A DNA stretch of 64,000 bases, taken from NCBI RefSeq assembly GCF_902497555.1, contig NZ_CABVGP010000003.1:1984001-2048000 (forward strand), given 5' to 3'. Positions within the stretch are counted from its first letter, which is position 1, and every line of letters starts with the position of its first letter. Under the pieces are notes generated by a model. It was given only the letters and a program-made list of their open reading frames with translations. It ran no database searches and was not told the DNA's origin. The DNA comes from Amycolatopsis camponoti (GTDB taxonomy: Bacteria > Actinomycetota > Actinomycetes > Mycobacteriales > Pseudonocardiaceae). This document shows positions 50,035 through 58,016 of this stretch, one piece after another. The position numbers and the translations under genes were made by a program.

Positions 50035-50706
50035 GTGCCTTCACCGGAAACCGACGAACTGGCCACGGTCCCGCTGCCCACGGGCGCGCCCGAGGTGGAG
50101 CGCCCCTCGGCCGGGACTGATGCGGCCGAGGCGCGGGCGGGGTCGCGGAAGCAGGCCGAGCCGCTCGCCGCAGAAGCCGGTCCGGCCGAGGCGCAACAGA
50201 CGGAGCGGCTCGCGACCGGATCCGGCCCGGCCGAGGCGAGGTCGCGGCAGACCGAGTGGCTTGCGACCGAGCCGGGCGCGCGGGTCGTTCCGCAGGAGAC
50301 TGAGCCGTTCGCCGCCGGGCCCGGCCCGGCCGAGGCACAGACGGTCCCTCAGGAACGCGTCGAGCCCGAGCGGGTCGAGCCGTCGGATGCTGCGCCGGAG
50401 AGCGATGCCGAAGAACCCGCTGAGCCGGGCAAGCCGGGCGGTCGCTGGTGGCGCGGCTTCACCGGCTCCCTCGCGGCCGGCCTCACGGTCCTGGCGATCG
50501 GCGTCCTCGTGGTGGCGGCGATCGACCTGAACACGGGCGCGCCGGGCCCCGGCGCGGTGCTGCTGGTCGGCCACCCGGTGGCGGCGGTGCTGGCGTTGCT
50601 GGCCCAGCGAGTCGCGGACCGCCGCAACGGTGCCCCCGCCGTGGGTGCGGGCGTCGCGGTGGTGCTGTTCACCGTCTCGGCCCTGACTCTCTTCTGGCTC
50701 ACCTGA
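50035..50706 (+). CDS. Membrane protein with degenerate Glu/Ala/Pro repeats
   Basis: A 223-residue protein. Residues about 20-125 are low-complexity with degenerate repeats around 'PAEAxxxETExLA' (for example GPAEAQQTERLATGSGPAEA), then a basic patch GGRWWRG and three hydrophobic helices (about 143-163, 170-190, 203-222). GTG start, 12 bases after the RecB gene with GGGAGGG upstream. Unrecognised; the acidic repeat region is probably disordered and cytoplasmic. Confidence 0.72.
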   Translation: MPSPETDELATVPLPTGAPEVERPSAGTDAAEARAGSRKQAEPLAAEAGPAEAQQTERLATGSGPAEARSRQTEWLATEPGARVVPQETEPFAAGPGPAEAQTVPQERVEPERVEPSDAAPESDAEEPAEPGKPGGRWWRGFTGSLAAGLTVLAIGVLVVAAIDLNTGAPGPGAVLLVGHPVAAVLALLAQRVADRRNGAPAVGAGVAVVLFTVSALTLFWLT

Positions 50707-50719
50707 ACCGTCGCCCGAG

Positions 50720-50831
50720 CACGCTTGATGCCCCTGCAATCACGCGAGATGCCGCTCCGGACACGCGTAAAGCCCGCCCGATCACGCGAGTGACCAGCGC
50801 CGGAACAGCGAAGCCGGAACTCGCGTGATCG
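50720..50831. repeat. 21-bp periodic array and long inverted repeat
   Basis: CACGC occurs at 50720, 50741, 50762 and 50783, exactly 21 bp apart, in units resembling CACGCGagATGCCCGCCCGAT. The last unit's CGATCACGCGAGT (50779-50791) has a perfect 13-bp inverted partner at 50819-50831. The region separates convergent genes, so the dyad may terminate transcription both ways. Confidence 0.8.
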
Positions 50832-50857
50832 AGGGCCGAACTCGTGACTCGCGTCGG

Positions 50858-52192
50858 CTACTTCAGGGCCGTCAGGGTGTCGCCGCGTTCTTCCAGCAGG
50901 ACCGGGCCCGCCGCGCCCAAGCGGACTACCCCCGCGTACCCCCGGCGGTCCACCCCGACCGTCCGGATCGTGGAGCCGTCATTCTCGTTCAGCACCGCCA
51001 AGCCGCCCTTGATCGGGACCACCAGCTGTGCCGCGAACAAGATCCCCGGCCCCGATGCGCTGCTCAACGTCCAGCGCGGCGAAAGGTCGTCGCGGGAAAG
51101 GGCCAGCATCTTCGACCCGCTGAACCAGTACACGTTCTGCGTCGTCTGGGTCGTCGCCTCGACACCGCCGGCCGGGTCCGCCGCCAGGTCCGTGGCCGGC
51201 ACGTCCAGCGGGTACGCCGCGCGCTGGGAACCGTCGCCGTTGTAGACCACCAGCAGCTTCTGGTCCGGGAGGACCACCGCCGTCAGGTCGCCGGACATCG
51301 CGATCACGCGTGCTCGCTTGCCGGCCAGCACGCTGCTGAACGCCACCGATGGCTCGTCGTCCTTCTCCGGGGCCGCCTTGTAGACCGTCAGGCGGTCCGC
51401 CGGGTCGCCCGGGCAGCGCTCGATCACGCCGACCTTGCCCGACGCCGCCGCCACCGTGCCGTACGTGCAGCCCGTGCGGGGCTGCTTGCCCGCGTTGACC
51501 AGCGCCGGGACCTGGCCGTACTCCGCGCTCTGCACCAGGTCGTCGCGCCACGTCGTGAGGAGCTTCTTGCCCGTTGCCGTCACGTGGGAGCCGTCGCCGA
51601 CCAGGCGCGTTCCCAGCTCCGCGTTGCCGTTGCGCTGCGCCGTGATCCGGCCCGTGCCCGGGTCCAGCTGCGTGACTTCGCTGCACCCCTCCGACTTGGC
51701 GTAGACGGCGTTCAGCCGACCCCACGTCTCGTTCATCGTGCACAACGGCCGGTCACGCGTGTAGTGCCAGCGGATCTGCCCGGTCAACGGGTCGCGGGCG
51801 GCGACCTCGCCGCCGTCCGCCGTCGCCACCGCGTCGCCCGCCACCACCGGGACCGGCGTCGCGCCGCTGCGGGCGCTCCAGATCTCGGCCAGCGAGCCGG
51901 GCACCTTGTCCGGCGCTGCCGGCAACGGCGGGGGCGGCGCCGCCTCGGTGCGGTCGGTCGCCGCGCTGTCGCTCGTCACGCCGATGACCAGCGCGGTGGC
52001 GACCGCGACGACCGCGACCAAGGCCGCGGCCACCCGGTCCCGCCCGCGGTTCCAAGGCGAACGACGCGCCTTGACCCGCGGAGCGGGCGGAGAGCTCACG
52101 GCCTCCTCGGAAGCGTCCTCGAGGACGTCCTCCGAGCCGTACTCAGGGGTCTCTTCAGGCGCGTTTTCAGGCGCCTTCCCGACGTCGCTCAC
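50858..52192 (-). CDS. Membrane-anchored PQQ-type beta-propeller protein
   Basis: A 444-residue protein: acidic N-terminal cytoplasmic segment, one transmembrane helix (about 53-72, VAAALVAVVAVATALVIG), and an external eight-blade-like PQQ propeller (about 100-440) with repeats such as GGEVAARDPLTGQIRWHYTR and QLDPGTGRITAQR. Two or more cysteines may form disulfides. GTG start, 24 bases after the rhlE stop on the same strand; the pair matches Rv3211-Rv3212. Related to BamB-like folds but of unknown role. Confidence 0.83.
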   Translation of the reverse strand: MSDVGKAPENAPEETPEYGSEDVLEDASEEAVSSPPAPRVKARRSPWNRGRDRVAAALVAVVAVATALVIGVTSDSAATDRTEAAPPPPLPAAPDKVPGSLAEIWSARSGATPVPVVAGDAVATADGGEVAARDPLTGQIRWHYTRDRPLCTMNETWGRLNAVYAKSEGCSEVTQLDPGTGRITAQRNGNAELGTRLVGDGSHVTATGKKLLTTWRDDLVQSAEYGQVPALVNAGKQPRTGCTYGTVAAASGKVGVIERCPGDPADRLTVYKAAPEKDDEPSVAFSSVLAGKRARVIAMSGDLTAVVLPDQKLLVVYNGDGSQRAAYPLDVPATDLAADPAGGVEATTQTTQNVYWFSGSKMLALSRDDLSPRWTLSSASGPGILFAAQLVVPIKGGLAVLNENDGSTIRTVGVDRRGYAGVVRLGAAGPVLLEERGDTLTALK

Positions 52193-52216
52193 GTGCCCGG
52201 ACCCCCGCGTTCAGGT

Positions 52217-53914
52217 TCAGTCTGCCGACGCAGGTGTATCAGACGTCGCGGCGGGACGGCGACGGCGGCGCCGCCGAGCGGGCCGCTCGGCGTTGTCGCC
52301 GGCTTCCTTCTCGGTGGCCGGGCCGGTCGCTTCCGGCGCGGTGCCGCGGGTGCGGCGACGCGACCGGGTGCGTCCCTCGGCAGCGGGAGCGTCGTCGGGG
52401 GACGAGGCAGCGGCGTTGTCCGCGGCCTCGATCGCCTCGGCCGCGTGCGAGCCACCGCGGGTCCGCTTGCGCGGGGTGCGGTTGCGCTTGCGCGGCGCGT
52501 CTTCCGAGACGGTCTCGCCCGGCTTGCCCCGGCCACGCGGGCCGCGGCGCTTGCCGCCCAGGTCCTCTTCCTCCTCGGCGGCCAGGCCGGCCCGGGTGCG
52601 GTTGGCCAGTGGCAGCCGGCCCTTCGTGCCCTCGGGGATGCCCAGGTCGGCGTACAGGTGCGGCGACGACGAGTACGTCTCCACCGGCTCCGGCTTGTCG
52701 AGGCCCAGGGTGTCCGAAATGAGCTTCCAGCGCGGCATCTCGTCCCAGTCGACGAGCGTGACGGCGACGCCGGTCCGGCCCGCGCGGCCGGTGCGGCCGA
52801 TGCGGTGGACGTAGGTCTTCTCGTCGTCCGGGCACTGGTAGTTGATGACGTGGGTGACGTCGTCGATGTCGATGCCGCGGGCCGCGACGTCGGTCGCCAC
52901 CAGCACGTCGACCTTGCCGGAGCGGAACGCGCGCAGCGCCTGCTCGCGCGCGCCCTGGCCGAGGTCACCGTGGACGGCGGCGGCCGCGAAGCCGCGCTCG
53001 ACCAGGTCGTCGGCCACCTTCTGGGCGGTGCGCTTGGTGCGGCTGAAGATCATCGTCAGGCCGCGGTCCTTCGCCTGCAGGACGCGGGCGATCACCTCGG
53101 GCTTGTCCATCGAGTGCGCCCGGTAGACGAACTGCGTGGTGCGCTCGTGGATCGCGCTCGCGTCGTTCTCTTCGGCGCGGATGTGCGTGGGCTGCCGCAG
53201 GAACGTGCGGGCCAGCGTGATGATCGGGCCGGGCATCGTGGCCGAGAACAGCATGGTCTGCCGCTCGTCCGGCACCATCCGCAGGATGCGCTCGATGTCG
53301 GGCAGGAAGCCCAGGTCGAGCATCTCGTCGGCCTCGTCCAGCACGAGGCCGCGGACCTTGCCCAGCACGAGGTGCTGCTGCTCGGCCAGGTCGAGCAGGC
53401 GGCCCGGGGTGCCGATCACGACGTCGATGCCCTTGCGCAGGGCCTCGATCTGCGGCTCGTAGGGGCGGCCGCCGTAGATGGCCAGCGTCCGGATGCCGAG
53501 GTGCTTGCCGGCGCCCTTGAGGTCGTTGGCGACCTGGATGCACAGCTCGCGGGTCGGCACCACGACCAGCACCTGCGGGGTGCCGTCGCCCGGCACCTCC
53601 ACGCGGTGCAGCAGCGGCACGCCGAAGCCCAGGGTCTTGCCCATGCCGGTGCGGGCCTGGCCGATGAGGTCGTCGCCGGCCATCGCCAGCGGCAGGGTGA
53701 GCTCCTGGATCGCGAAGGTGCGCTCGATGCCGGCCTCGCCGAGGGCCTTGACGATCTCCGGCTTGACGCCGAAGGACGCGAAGGTCGGGTTCTCGGGCTC
53801 GACCTCGACGCCCGCCTGCAGCGGGTGCGAGGTGTCGAGCGCGGCCGGGCCGGTCTCGCTGTGCTCCAGCGCGACGGCGGGGGTCTGTTCGGTTGTGGGA
53901 ATTTCTGCGGTCAG
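52217..53914 (-). CDS. rhlE: DEAD-box RNA helicase RhlE
   Basis: ATP-dependent RNA helicase that remodels ribosomal or messenger RNA, usually cold-induced. All motifs are present: Q motif FASFGVKPEIVKALGEAGIE, Walker A ARTGMGKT (methionine replaces the usual glycine or serine), PTRELCIQVA, TPGRLLDL, DEADEMLDLG, SATMP, ARGIDID and HRIGRTGRAG. The C-terminal 150 residues are rich in Arg/Lys (repeated RKR, RRR runs), an RNA-binding tail. The start is uncertain: no ATG or GTG fits well. A CTG at 53914, eight bases after AGAGAGG, is proposed. The DEAD core and context are secure. Confidence 0.9.
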   Translation of the reverse strand: MTAEIPTTEQTPAVALEHSETGPAALDTSHPLQAGVEVEPENPTFASFGVKPEIVKALGEAGIERTFAIQELTLPLAMAGDDLIGQARTGMGKTLGFGVPLLHRVEVPGDGTPQVLVVVPTRELCIQVANDLKGAGKHLGIRTLAIYGGRPYEPQIEALRKGIDVVIGTPGRLLDLAEQQHLVLGKVRGLVLDEADEMLDLGFLPDIERILRMVPDERQTMLFSATMPGPIITLARTFLRQPTHIRAEENDASAIHERTTQFVYRAHSMDKPEVIARVLQAKDRGLTMIFSRTKRTAQKVADDLVERGFAAAAVHGDLGQGAREQALRAFRSGKVDVLVATDVAARGIDIDDVTHVINYQCPDDEKTYVHRIGRTGRAGRTGVAVTLVDWDEMPRWKLISDTLGLDKPEPVETYSSSPHLYADLGIPEGTKGRLPLANRTRAGLAAEEEEDLGGKRRGPRGRGKPGETVSEDAPRKRNRTPRKRTRGGSHAAEAIEAADNAAASSPDDAPAAEGRTRSRRRTRGTAPEATGPATEKEAGDNAERPARRRRRRRPAATSDTPASAD

Positions 53915-54238
53915 GGTGATCGCCTCTCTCGTGACCAGCGCGCACAGCCGTGGGTCCGCTCGACACTCGACCGGGAGTAAACCCTGGTCCCTGGCGCTGA
54001 TCTTCAAGCGCGGAACCGGTCCGCCCCGGGAATGCCGGAAGAGGCGTGCACGCACATTGCAGTACGTCGGCAAGCCAACGTGACCTGCCTGTTCCCGACG
54101 CCGGTATGGCGTACGGAAGCTTCTATATCATCCGCAGTGTACCTGGTCAGCAGTTTTTCGACAGTACCCGGCACGCCGGAACCAGTGTGATCGGTCTCGT
54201 CCCGACACGCCCGGGTGCTTCGGCGATACCCTGCCCCC
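53915..54238. other. rhlE leader and divergent promoter region
   Basis: A 324-bp gap without a supported gene. On the minus strand a TACACT hexamer (54136-54141) would give rhlE a leader of about 215 bases, as is common for cold-responsive helicases. On the plus strand, TACCCT (54227-54232) is the -10 of the next gene. A local AT-rich patch lies at 54119-54130. Confidence 0.45.
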
Positions 54239-54892
54239 GTGACCGAGCCGAAAGAGATCTCAGAAGGCGTAGTCGACCTTCTGGGTGTGATCGCCTACCT
54301 CGAACTTTCCGCGTTCGACCGGATGGCCGAAGACGCGCGCAGCGCCCCCACCCTGGCCGGGCGCGCCGCGCTGGCGCAGATGGCCGCGGCGGAGATCGGT
54401 CACTACGGCCTGCTCGGCAGGCACCTCGCCGCGCACGACGTCAAGATCGAGGACGCGATGTCGCCGTTCGTGGCCCAGGTCGACGCCTGGCACGCCTCGA
54501 CGCGGCCGAAGTCGTGGCTGGAGTCGCTGGTCAAGGCCTACGTCGGCGACGGCCTGGCCGCCGACCTCTACCGGGAGATCGCCAGCTGGCTCGACCCGGA
54601 GACCAAGGACCTCGTGCTCACCGTGCTCGCCGACACCGGCCACTCGGCGTTCGCCGAGCGCGAAGTCGCCGCCGGCATCGAAGCCGACCCCAAGACCCGC
54701 GACAAGCTGGCCCTCTGGGGGCGCCGCCTGCTCGGTGAGGCGCTGACCCAGGCCCAGTACGTCGTCGCCGAGCGCGACGGGCTCGCCGAGCTCATCATCG
54801 GCGGCTCGGGTGACCTCTCCGGAATTGCCGCGTTGTTCCGGCGGTTGCAACAGGGGCACACCAAGCGCATGCAGGCGCTCGGCCTGGGCTGA
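54239..54892 (+). CDS. Ferritin-like domain protein
   Basis: A 217-residue helical protein of the Rv3210c type (ferritin-like fold): [20 protein letters not shown] with early E residues, [18 protein letters not shown] (E and H), and later [22 protein letters not shown] spacing suggests a possible di-metal site, though it is not proved. The start is fixed by TACCCT exactly six bases before GTG 54239, predicting a leaderless mRNA. Divergent to rhlE as in mycobacteria. Confidence 0.85.
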   Translation: MTEPKEISEGVVDLLGVIAYLELSAFDRMAEDARSAPTLAGRAALAQMAAAEIGHYGLLGRHLAAHDVKIEDAMSPFVAQVDAWHASTRPKSWLESLVKAYVGDGLAADLYREIASWLDPETKDLVLTVLADTGHSAFAEREVAAGIEADPKTRDKLALWGRRLLGEALTQAQYVVAERDGLAELIIGGSGDLSGIAALFRRLQQGHTKRMQALGLG

Positions 54893-55011
54893 CCCCGATG
54901 GAGTACCCGGAAGTGACGACGCGGTCGAGCGCGGACATGCGCCACCGGAACGAGCCCGTTCGGTTAGCCTTGCCGAGCACATCCCTTACGAATTTCCAGC
55001 GGAGGTCCCAC

Positions 55012-55242
55012 GTGGAGGTCAAGATCGGCATCAAGGACACGCCGCGCGAGCTGGTGGTGTCCAGTGGCCAGTCTCCCGAAGAGGTGGAGAAGCTGGTCGC
55101 CGAGGCCCTGACGGCCGGTGACGGGCTCTTCCGCATCAGCGACGAGAAGGGGCGCAAGTACATCGTCCCGTCCGACCGCATCGCGTACGTCGAGATCGCC
55201 CCGTCCGACGTCCGCAAGGTCGGGTTCGGCGTCGGCGACTGA
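55012..55242 (+). CDS. DUF3107 small protein (TB9.4-like)
   Basis: A 76-residue conserved actinobacterial protein (compare Rv3208A): EVKIGIKDTPRELVVSSGQS, then DEKGRKYIVPSDRIAYVEIA. GTG start with GCGGAGG seven bases upstream; the frame upstream to 54898 lacks signals. Next to a TetR gene and DUF3152 in other actinobacteria. Function unknown; an ATP-binding annotation exists for some homologues. Confidence 0.9.
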   Translation: MEVKIGIKDTPRELVVSSGQSPEEVEKLVAEALTAGDGLFRISDEKGRKYIVPSDRIAYVEIAPSDVRKVGFGVGD

Positions 55243-55254
55243 CTCGGAGCCACT

Positions 55255-55290
55255 CGAAGGCCACCCCGGGCCCGCCCGGGGTGGCCTTCG
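55255..55290 (+). terminator. Hairpin after the DUF3107 gene
   Basis: CGAAGGCCACCCCGGG and its perfect complement flank a four-base loop 12 bases after the stop. GAAGGCC family. Confidence 0.85.
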
Positions 55291-55411
55291 TGCGCTCCGG
55301 GTTCACCGGATCGGTCGGTTCTCCTTGGTGTGTCGCGATTCCGCCGCCTAACTTCGGCGAGCGATCCGGTGTCACGGGACCCGGACGCCCCGACCCCCAG
55401 GAGCACCCAGC

Positions 55412-55879
55412 ATGACCACTGTCGAGCCGATGGCGAGCGACGTGGCGGATCTCGTGCGGAACACCCTCTCCGCGCACAAGTCGATGTTCCTCGCGACCTC
55501 GGGCAGCGACGGCCCGTGGGTCGGAGGCGTGTATTTCGCCGAGAGCGGACCGTTCACGCTGAACCTCGTCCTCGAGGACCGGGGCCGGACCCTGGCCGCG
55601 GTCCGCGAGAACCCGGTCGTCTCGGTGGTGGTGTCGACGGGCTCGCCGATGCAGCCGTTCCTGCAGGCCCAGGCGCTGGCCGAGGTCGTCCCGGCCGACG
55701 ACGACGCGCTGGTGCGCGACCTGCTCGTCGCGAAGGTGCCCGAGGCGGGGCCGTTCCTGGCCGCCCCGGTCACCGCGGTGCGCCTGAGCGTCCGCAAGTG
55801 GCGCGCGACGGACATCCCGAACGGCTGGCTGCCCGGGCGTGAGCTGCCGGGCCCGCTGCCCGGCCCGCGCCACCCCTGA
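55412..55879 (+). CDS. Pyridoxamine 5'-phosphate oxidase-fold protein
   Basis: A 155-residue split-barrel flavin/F420-binding-type protein: LVRNTLSAHKSMFLATSGSD, WVGGVYFAESGPFTLNLVLE and the terminal RLSVRKWRATDIPNGWLPGR. Such proteins bind FMN or F420 and reduce or oxidise small molecules; the cofactor cannot be told. ATG at 55412 follows AGGAGCACCCAGC. Flanked by hairpins, so a single-gene unit. Confidence 0.83.
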   Translation: MTTVEPMASDVADLVRNTLSAHKSMFLATSGSDGPWVGGVYFAESGPFTLNLVLEDRGRTLAAVRENPVVSVVVSTGSPMQPFLQAQALAEVVPADDDALVRDLLVAKVPEAGPFLAAPVTAVRLSVRKWRATDIPNGWLPGRELPGPLPGPRHP

Positions 55880-55927
55880 TCCGGCCGGGTCGGCCGCCGC
55901 GCGGGTCGGCCGCCCCGGTTCCGAGGT

Positions 55928-55963
55928 CCGTGAAGGCCTCCTCGACCGAGGGGGCCTTCACGG
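55928..55963. terminator. Bidirectional hairpin, GAAGGCC family
   Basis: CCGTGAAGGCC (55928-55938) and GGCCTTCACGG (55953-55963) lie between convergent genes. Confidence 0.75.
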
Positions 55964-55967
55964 CGTT

Positions 55968-56285
55968 CTAGGCGTTGAGCTCTTCGAGCGTCGTGGGGAC
56001 GTGGAACGGCGGCGTGCTCGTGCCGGTGATCCGGTACCGCCCCCACGGGTCCGGGTCCGACAGCTCCCCGGTGGCCGAATACGCGCCGGCCTGGATCGAG
56101 ACGGCCTTCTTCTTGCCGCCGGCCAGGCGAGTCAGCTCGTCGTTCACCGCGACCCGGCCGTACCAGCGGTAGAAGCCGTCGATCGGCTGGAAGTAGCCGC
56201 GCAGCTCCACCGTCGTCGACAGCGACACGCCGTCGACCTCCAGCGTCGCCGGACCGCTGTAGCCGTCTTCGTCGTGCTCGCTCAT
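55968..56285 (-). CDS. DUF4873 protein
   Basis: A 105-residue beta-rich protein (DGYSGPATLEVDGVSLSTTV, then LRGYFQPIDGFYRWYGRVAV) of the DUF4873 family, which also occurs fused to flavin-dependent monooxygenases. ATG overlaps the upstream TetR stop (ATGA). Divergent operon with the AurF-like oxygenase gene suggests a shared oxidation pathway; its role is unknown. Confidence 0.82.
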   Translation of the reverse strand: MSEHDEDGYSGPATLEVDGVSLSTTVELRGYFQPIDGFYRWYGRVAVNDELTRLAGGKKKAVSIQAGAYSATGELSDPDPWGRYRITGTSTPPFHVPTTLEELNA

Positions 56286-57055
56286 GACGTCTCCTCCAAC
56301 GACTCGGACTCCGCGCGGCCCAGCTGGACCACCTTGTTGGCTTCCAGGGGCTGGTTCGGGTCGATGACCACGCCGTGCTGGCGGGTCAGCCCGTCGATGG
56401 CCGCCCAGATGATCTGCGTCAGGTACTCGACCACCGCGTCGCGGCCCATCGAGCGGCGGTCGAGCCACCACTCGCCGGTGTTCTGGACCATGCCGACGAT
56501 CCCGTGCGCCCACGGCTCGGCCGCGCCGGAGTCCATGTTGAACATCCGCATGTAGTCGCCCAGCAGCGCGGTCAGCGCCGTCGCGATCAGTTCCTTGTCC
56601 TCGGCCACGACGTCCGACGACACCGGTTTCTCCGGCCGCCCGTGCGCCAGCAGCCGGTACAGGTTCGGGTGCTCCTCGATCACCGTGAAGAACGCGTCGA
56701 GGGCCATCCGGATCCGCGGGACCGGCGCGAGCTCGGCGTTGATCGCCGGGATCAGCCGCTCGAAGAGGATCTCCGTGCCGCGCTGGCCGAGGGCCACGTA
56801 GAGGTCGGCCTTGTCGTCGAAGTGCCGGTACAGCACGGGTTTCGTGACGCCCGCCTCCGCGGCGACGTCCTCCATGCCGAGGTCAGGGCCGTGCGTGTCG
56901 AGCGCCCGCAGCGCGGCCTCGACGAACTCCTTGCGCCGCGCGATCCGGTGCTTGCGCCAGCGGTCGCGGCGGGCGTCGCCGGTCGCCTCCTCGTCGCGCG
57001 AGGACGACCTGGACGGCTTGCCGGAGCGCTTGACACGTTCGATCACGGGGCTCAT
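56282..57055 (-). CDS. TetR family regulator, divergent to the AurF-like gene
   Basis: A 257-residue TetR protein with a basic N-terminal extension (about 1-40), helix-turn-helix (ALRALDTHGPDLGMEDVAAE, then AGVTKPVLYRHFDDKADLYV) and a C-terminal ligand domain. A perfect operator-like palindrome (57063-57079) lies eight bases upstream of its ATG, in the gap to the oxygenase gene, so it probably represses both. The inducer is unknown. Confidence 0.92.
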   Translation of the reverse strand: MSPVIERVKRSGKPSRSSSRDEEATGDARRDRWRKHRIARRKEFVEAALRALDTHGPDLGMEDVAAEAGVTKPVLYRHFDDKADLYVALGQRGTEILFERLIPAINAELAPVPRIRMALDAFFTVIEEHPNLYRLLAHGRPEKPVSSDVVAEDKELIATALTALLGDYMRMFNMDSGAAEPWAHGIVGMVQNTGEWWLDRRSMGRDAVVEYLTQIIWAAIDGLTRQHGVVIDPNQPLEANKVVQLGRAESESLEETS

Positions 57056-57062
57056 GCTACCA

Positions 57063-57079
57063 GAGGTAACTGTTACCTC
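57063..57079. promoter_or_regulatory. Perfect TetR-type operator
   Basis: GAGGTAAC-T-GTTACCTC, a 17-bp perfect dyad centred between the TetR and oxygenase genes. A further TTAC follows (AAGTTAC). Confidence 0.75.
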
Positions 57080-57107
57080 AAGTTACATGTTGGAAGGGGT
57101 GTCGGCG

Positions 57108-58016
57108 ATGACGCGGACGCTGAAGGAACCGGATCGCGAGAAGACCGCGAACCGCCTGCTCAAGTCGTCGGCGAACAAGTTCTACGACCCCGACGTCGAC
57201 ATCGACTGGGCGGCCCCGCTCGTCGAAGGCAAGCGGTTCATCCTCGACGAGCGCTCCTCGCTCTACGGCACCGAACTCTGGGACAAGCTGACCCCCGAGC
57301 AGCGCATCGAGCTGGGCAAGCACGAGGTCGCGAGCGTCGCCACCACGGGACTGTGGTTCGAGATCCTCCTGATGCAGATGCTGCTCAAGGAGGTCTACGA
57401 GCAGGACCCGACGTCCGCGCACGCGCAGTTCGCGCTGACCGAGATCGCCGACGAGTGCCGGCACTCGACGATGTTCGCGCGGATGGCGTCGCGGATCGGC
57501 TGCCCCGCCTACGGCCCGGTGCCGTGGCTGCGGAAGCTGGCGAAGCTGATGCCGACGATCTCCTACGGCCCGGCGCGCTACGGCGCGATCCTGGTGGCCG
57601 AGGAGGTCCTGGATCGGCTGCAGCGCGAGCAGATGAACGACGACGGCGTCCAGCCGCTGGTCCGGATGGTCAACCGGATCCACGTGCTGGAGGAGGCGCG
57701 GCACGTCACCTTCGCCCGCGAAGAAGTCACGCGCGGCATGGCGAAGCTGTCGAAGGCCGAGATCGGCTACCAGCAGTTCGTCATCGCGCTCATCTCGTAC
57801 TTCGTGACGCGGGCGTTCATCAACCCGAACGTCTACAAGGCGGTCGGCATCCGGCCGCGCGACGGCGTCGAGGCGGCGCTGAACAACCCGCACTGGCAGG
57901 GGACGATCGCCTGGGCCGGGGAGAAGATCATGCCGTTCCTGGAGGAGTCCGGCCTGGTCGGGCTGCCCGGGAAGTACTTCTGGCGCAAGTCCTTCCTGCT
58001 CCCGGCGGGCCGATGA
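57108..58016 (+). CDS. AurF-like diiron N-oxygenase family protein
   Basis: A 302-residue diiron protein of the p-aminobenzoate N-oxygenase family. The ligand pattern is visible: KHEVAS (Glu), EIADECRHS (Glu and His), LVAEEVLD (Glu), and VLEEARHVTFAREEV (Glu and His). Members oxidise amines or desaturate fatty acyl chains; many in actinobacteria lie outside biosynthetic clusters. ATG 57108 has GGAAGGGG eight bases upstream; ATG 57087 is in frame. Stop overlaps the hydrolase start (ATGA). No antibiotic cluster is nearby. Confidence 0.88.
   Translation: MTRTLKEPDREKTANRLLKSSANKFYDPDVDIDWAAPLVEGKRFILDERSSLYGTELWDKLTPEQRIELGKHEVASVATTGLWFEILLMQMLLKEVYEQDPTSAHAQFALTEIADECRHSTMFARMASRIGCPAYGPVPWLRKLAKLMPTISYGPARYGAILVAEEVLDRLQREQMNDDGVQPLVRMVNRIHVLEEARHVTFAREEVTRGMAKLSKAEIGYQQFVIALISYFVTRAFINPNVYKAVGIRPRDGVEAALNNPHWQGTIAWAGEKIMPFLEESGLVGLPGKYFWRKSFLLPAGR

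Noticed and set aside
50825..53980. A 1051-codon open frame on the plus strand
   Set aside because: It is the antisense shadow of the PQQ-propeller and rhlE genes; composition is Arg/Gly/Val-rich with no domain, as expected from high third-position GC. The same applies to long frames at 31906-34908 and at 3703-5643, upstream of padR.
56375..58012. Fusion of upstream frame with the alpha/beta hydrolase (849-codon frame)
   Set aside because: The upstream part is antisense to TetR and out of frame with the oxygenase; the ATG at 58013 overlapping the oxygenase stop is the natural start.
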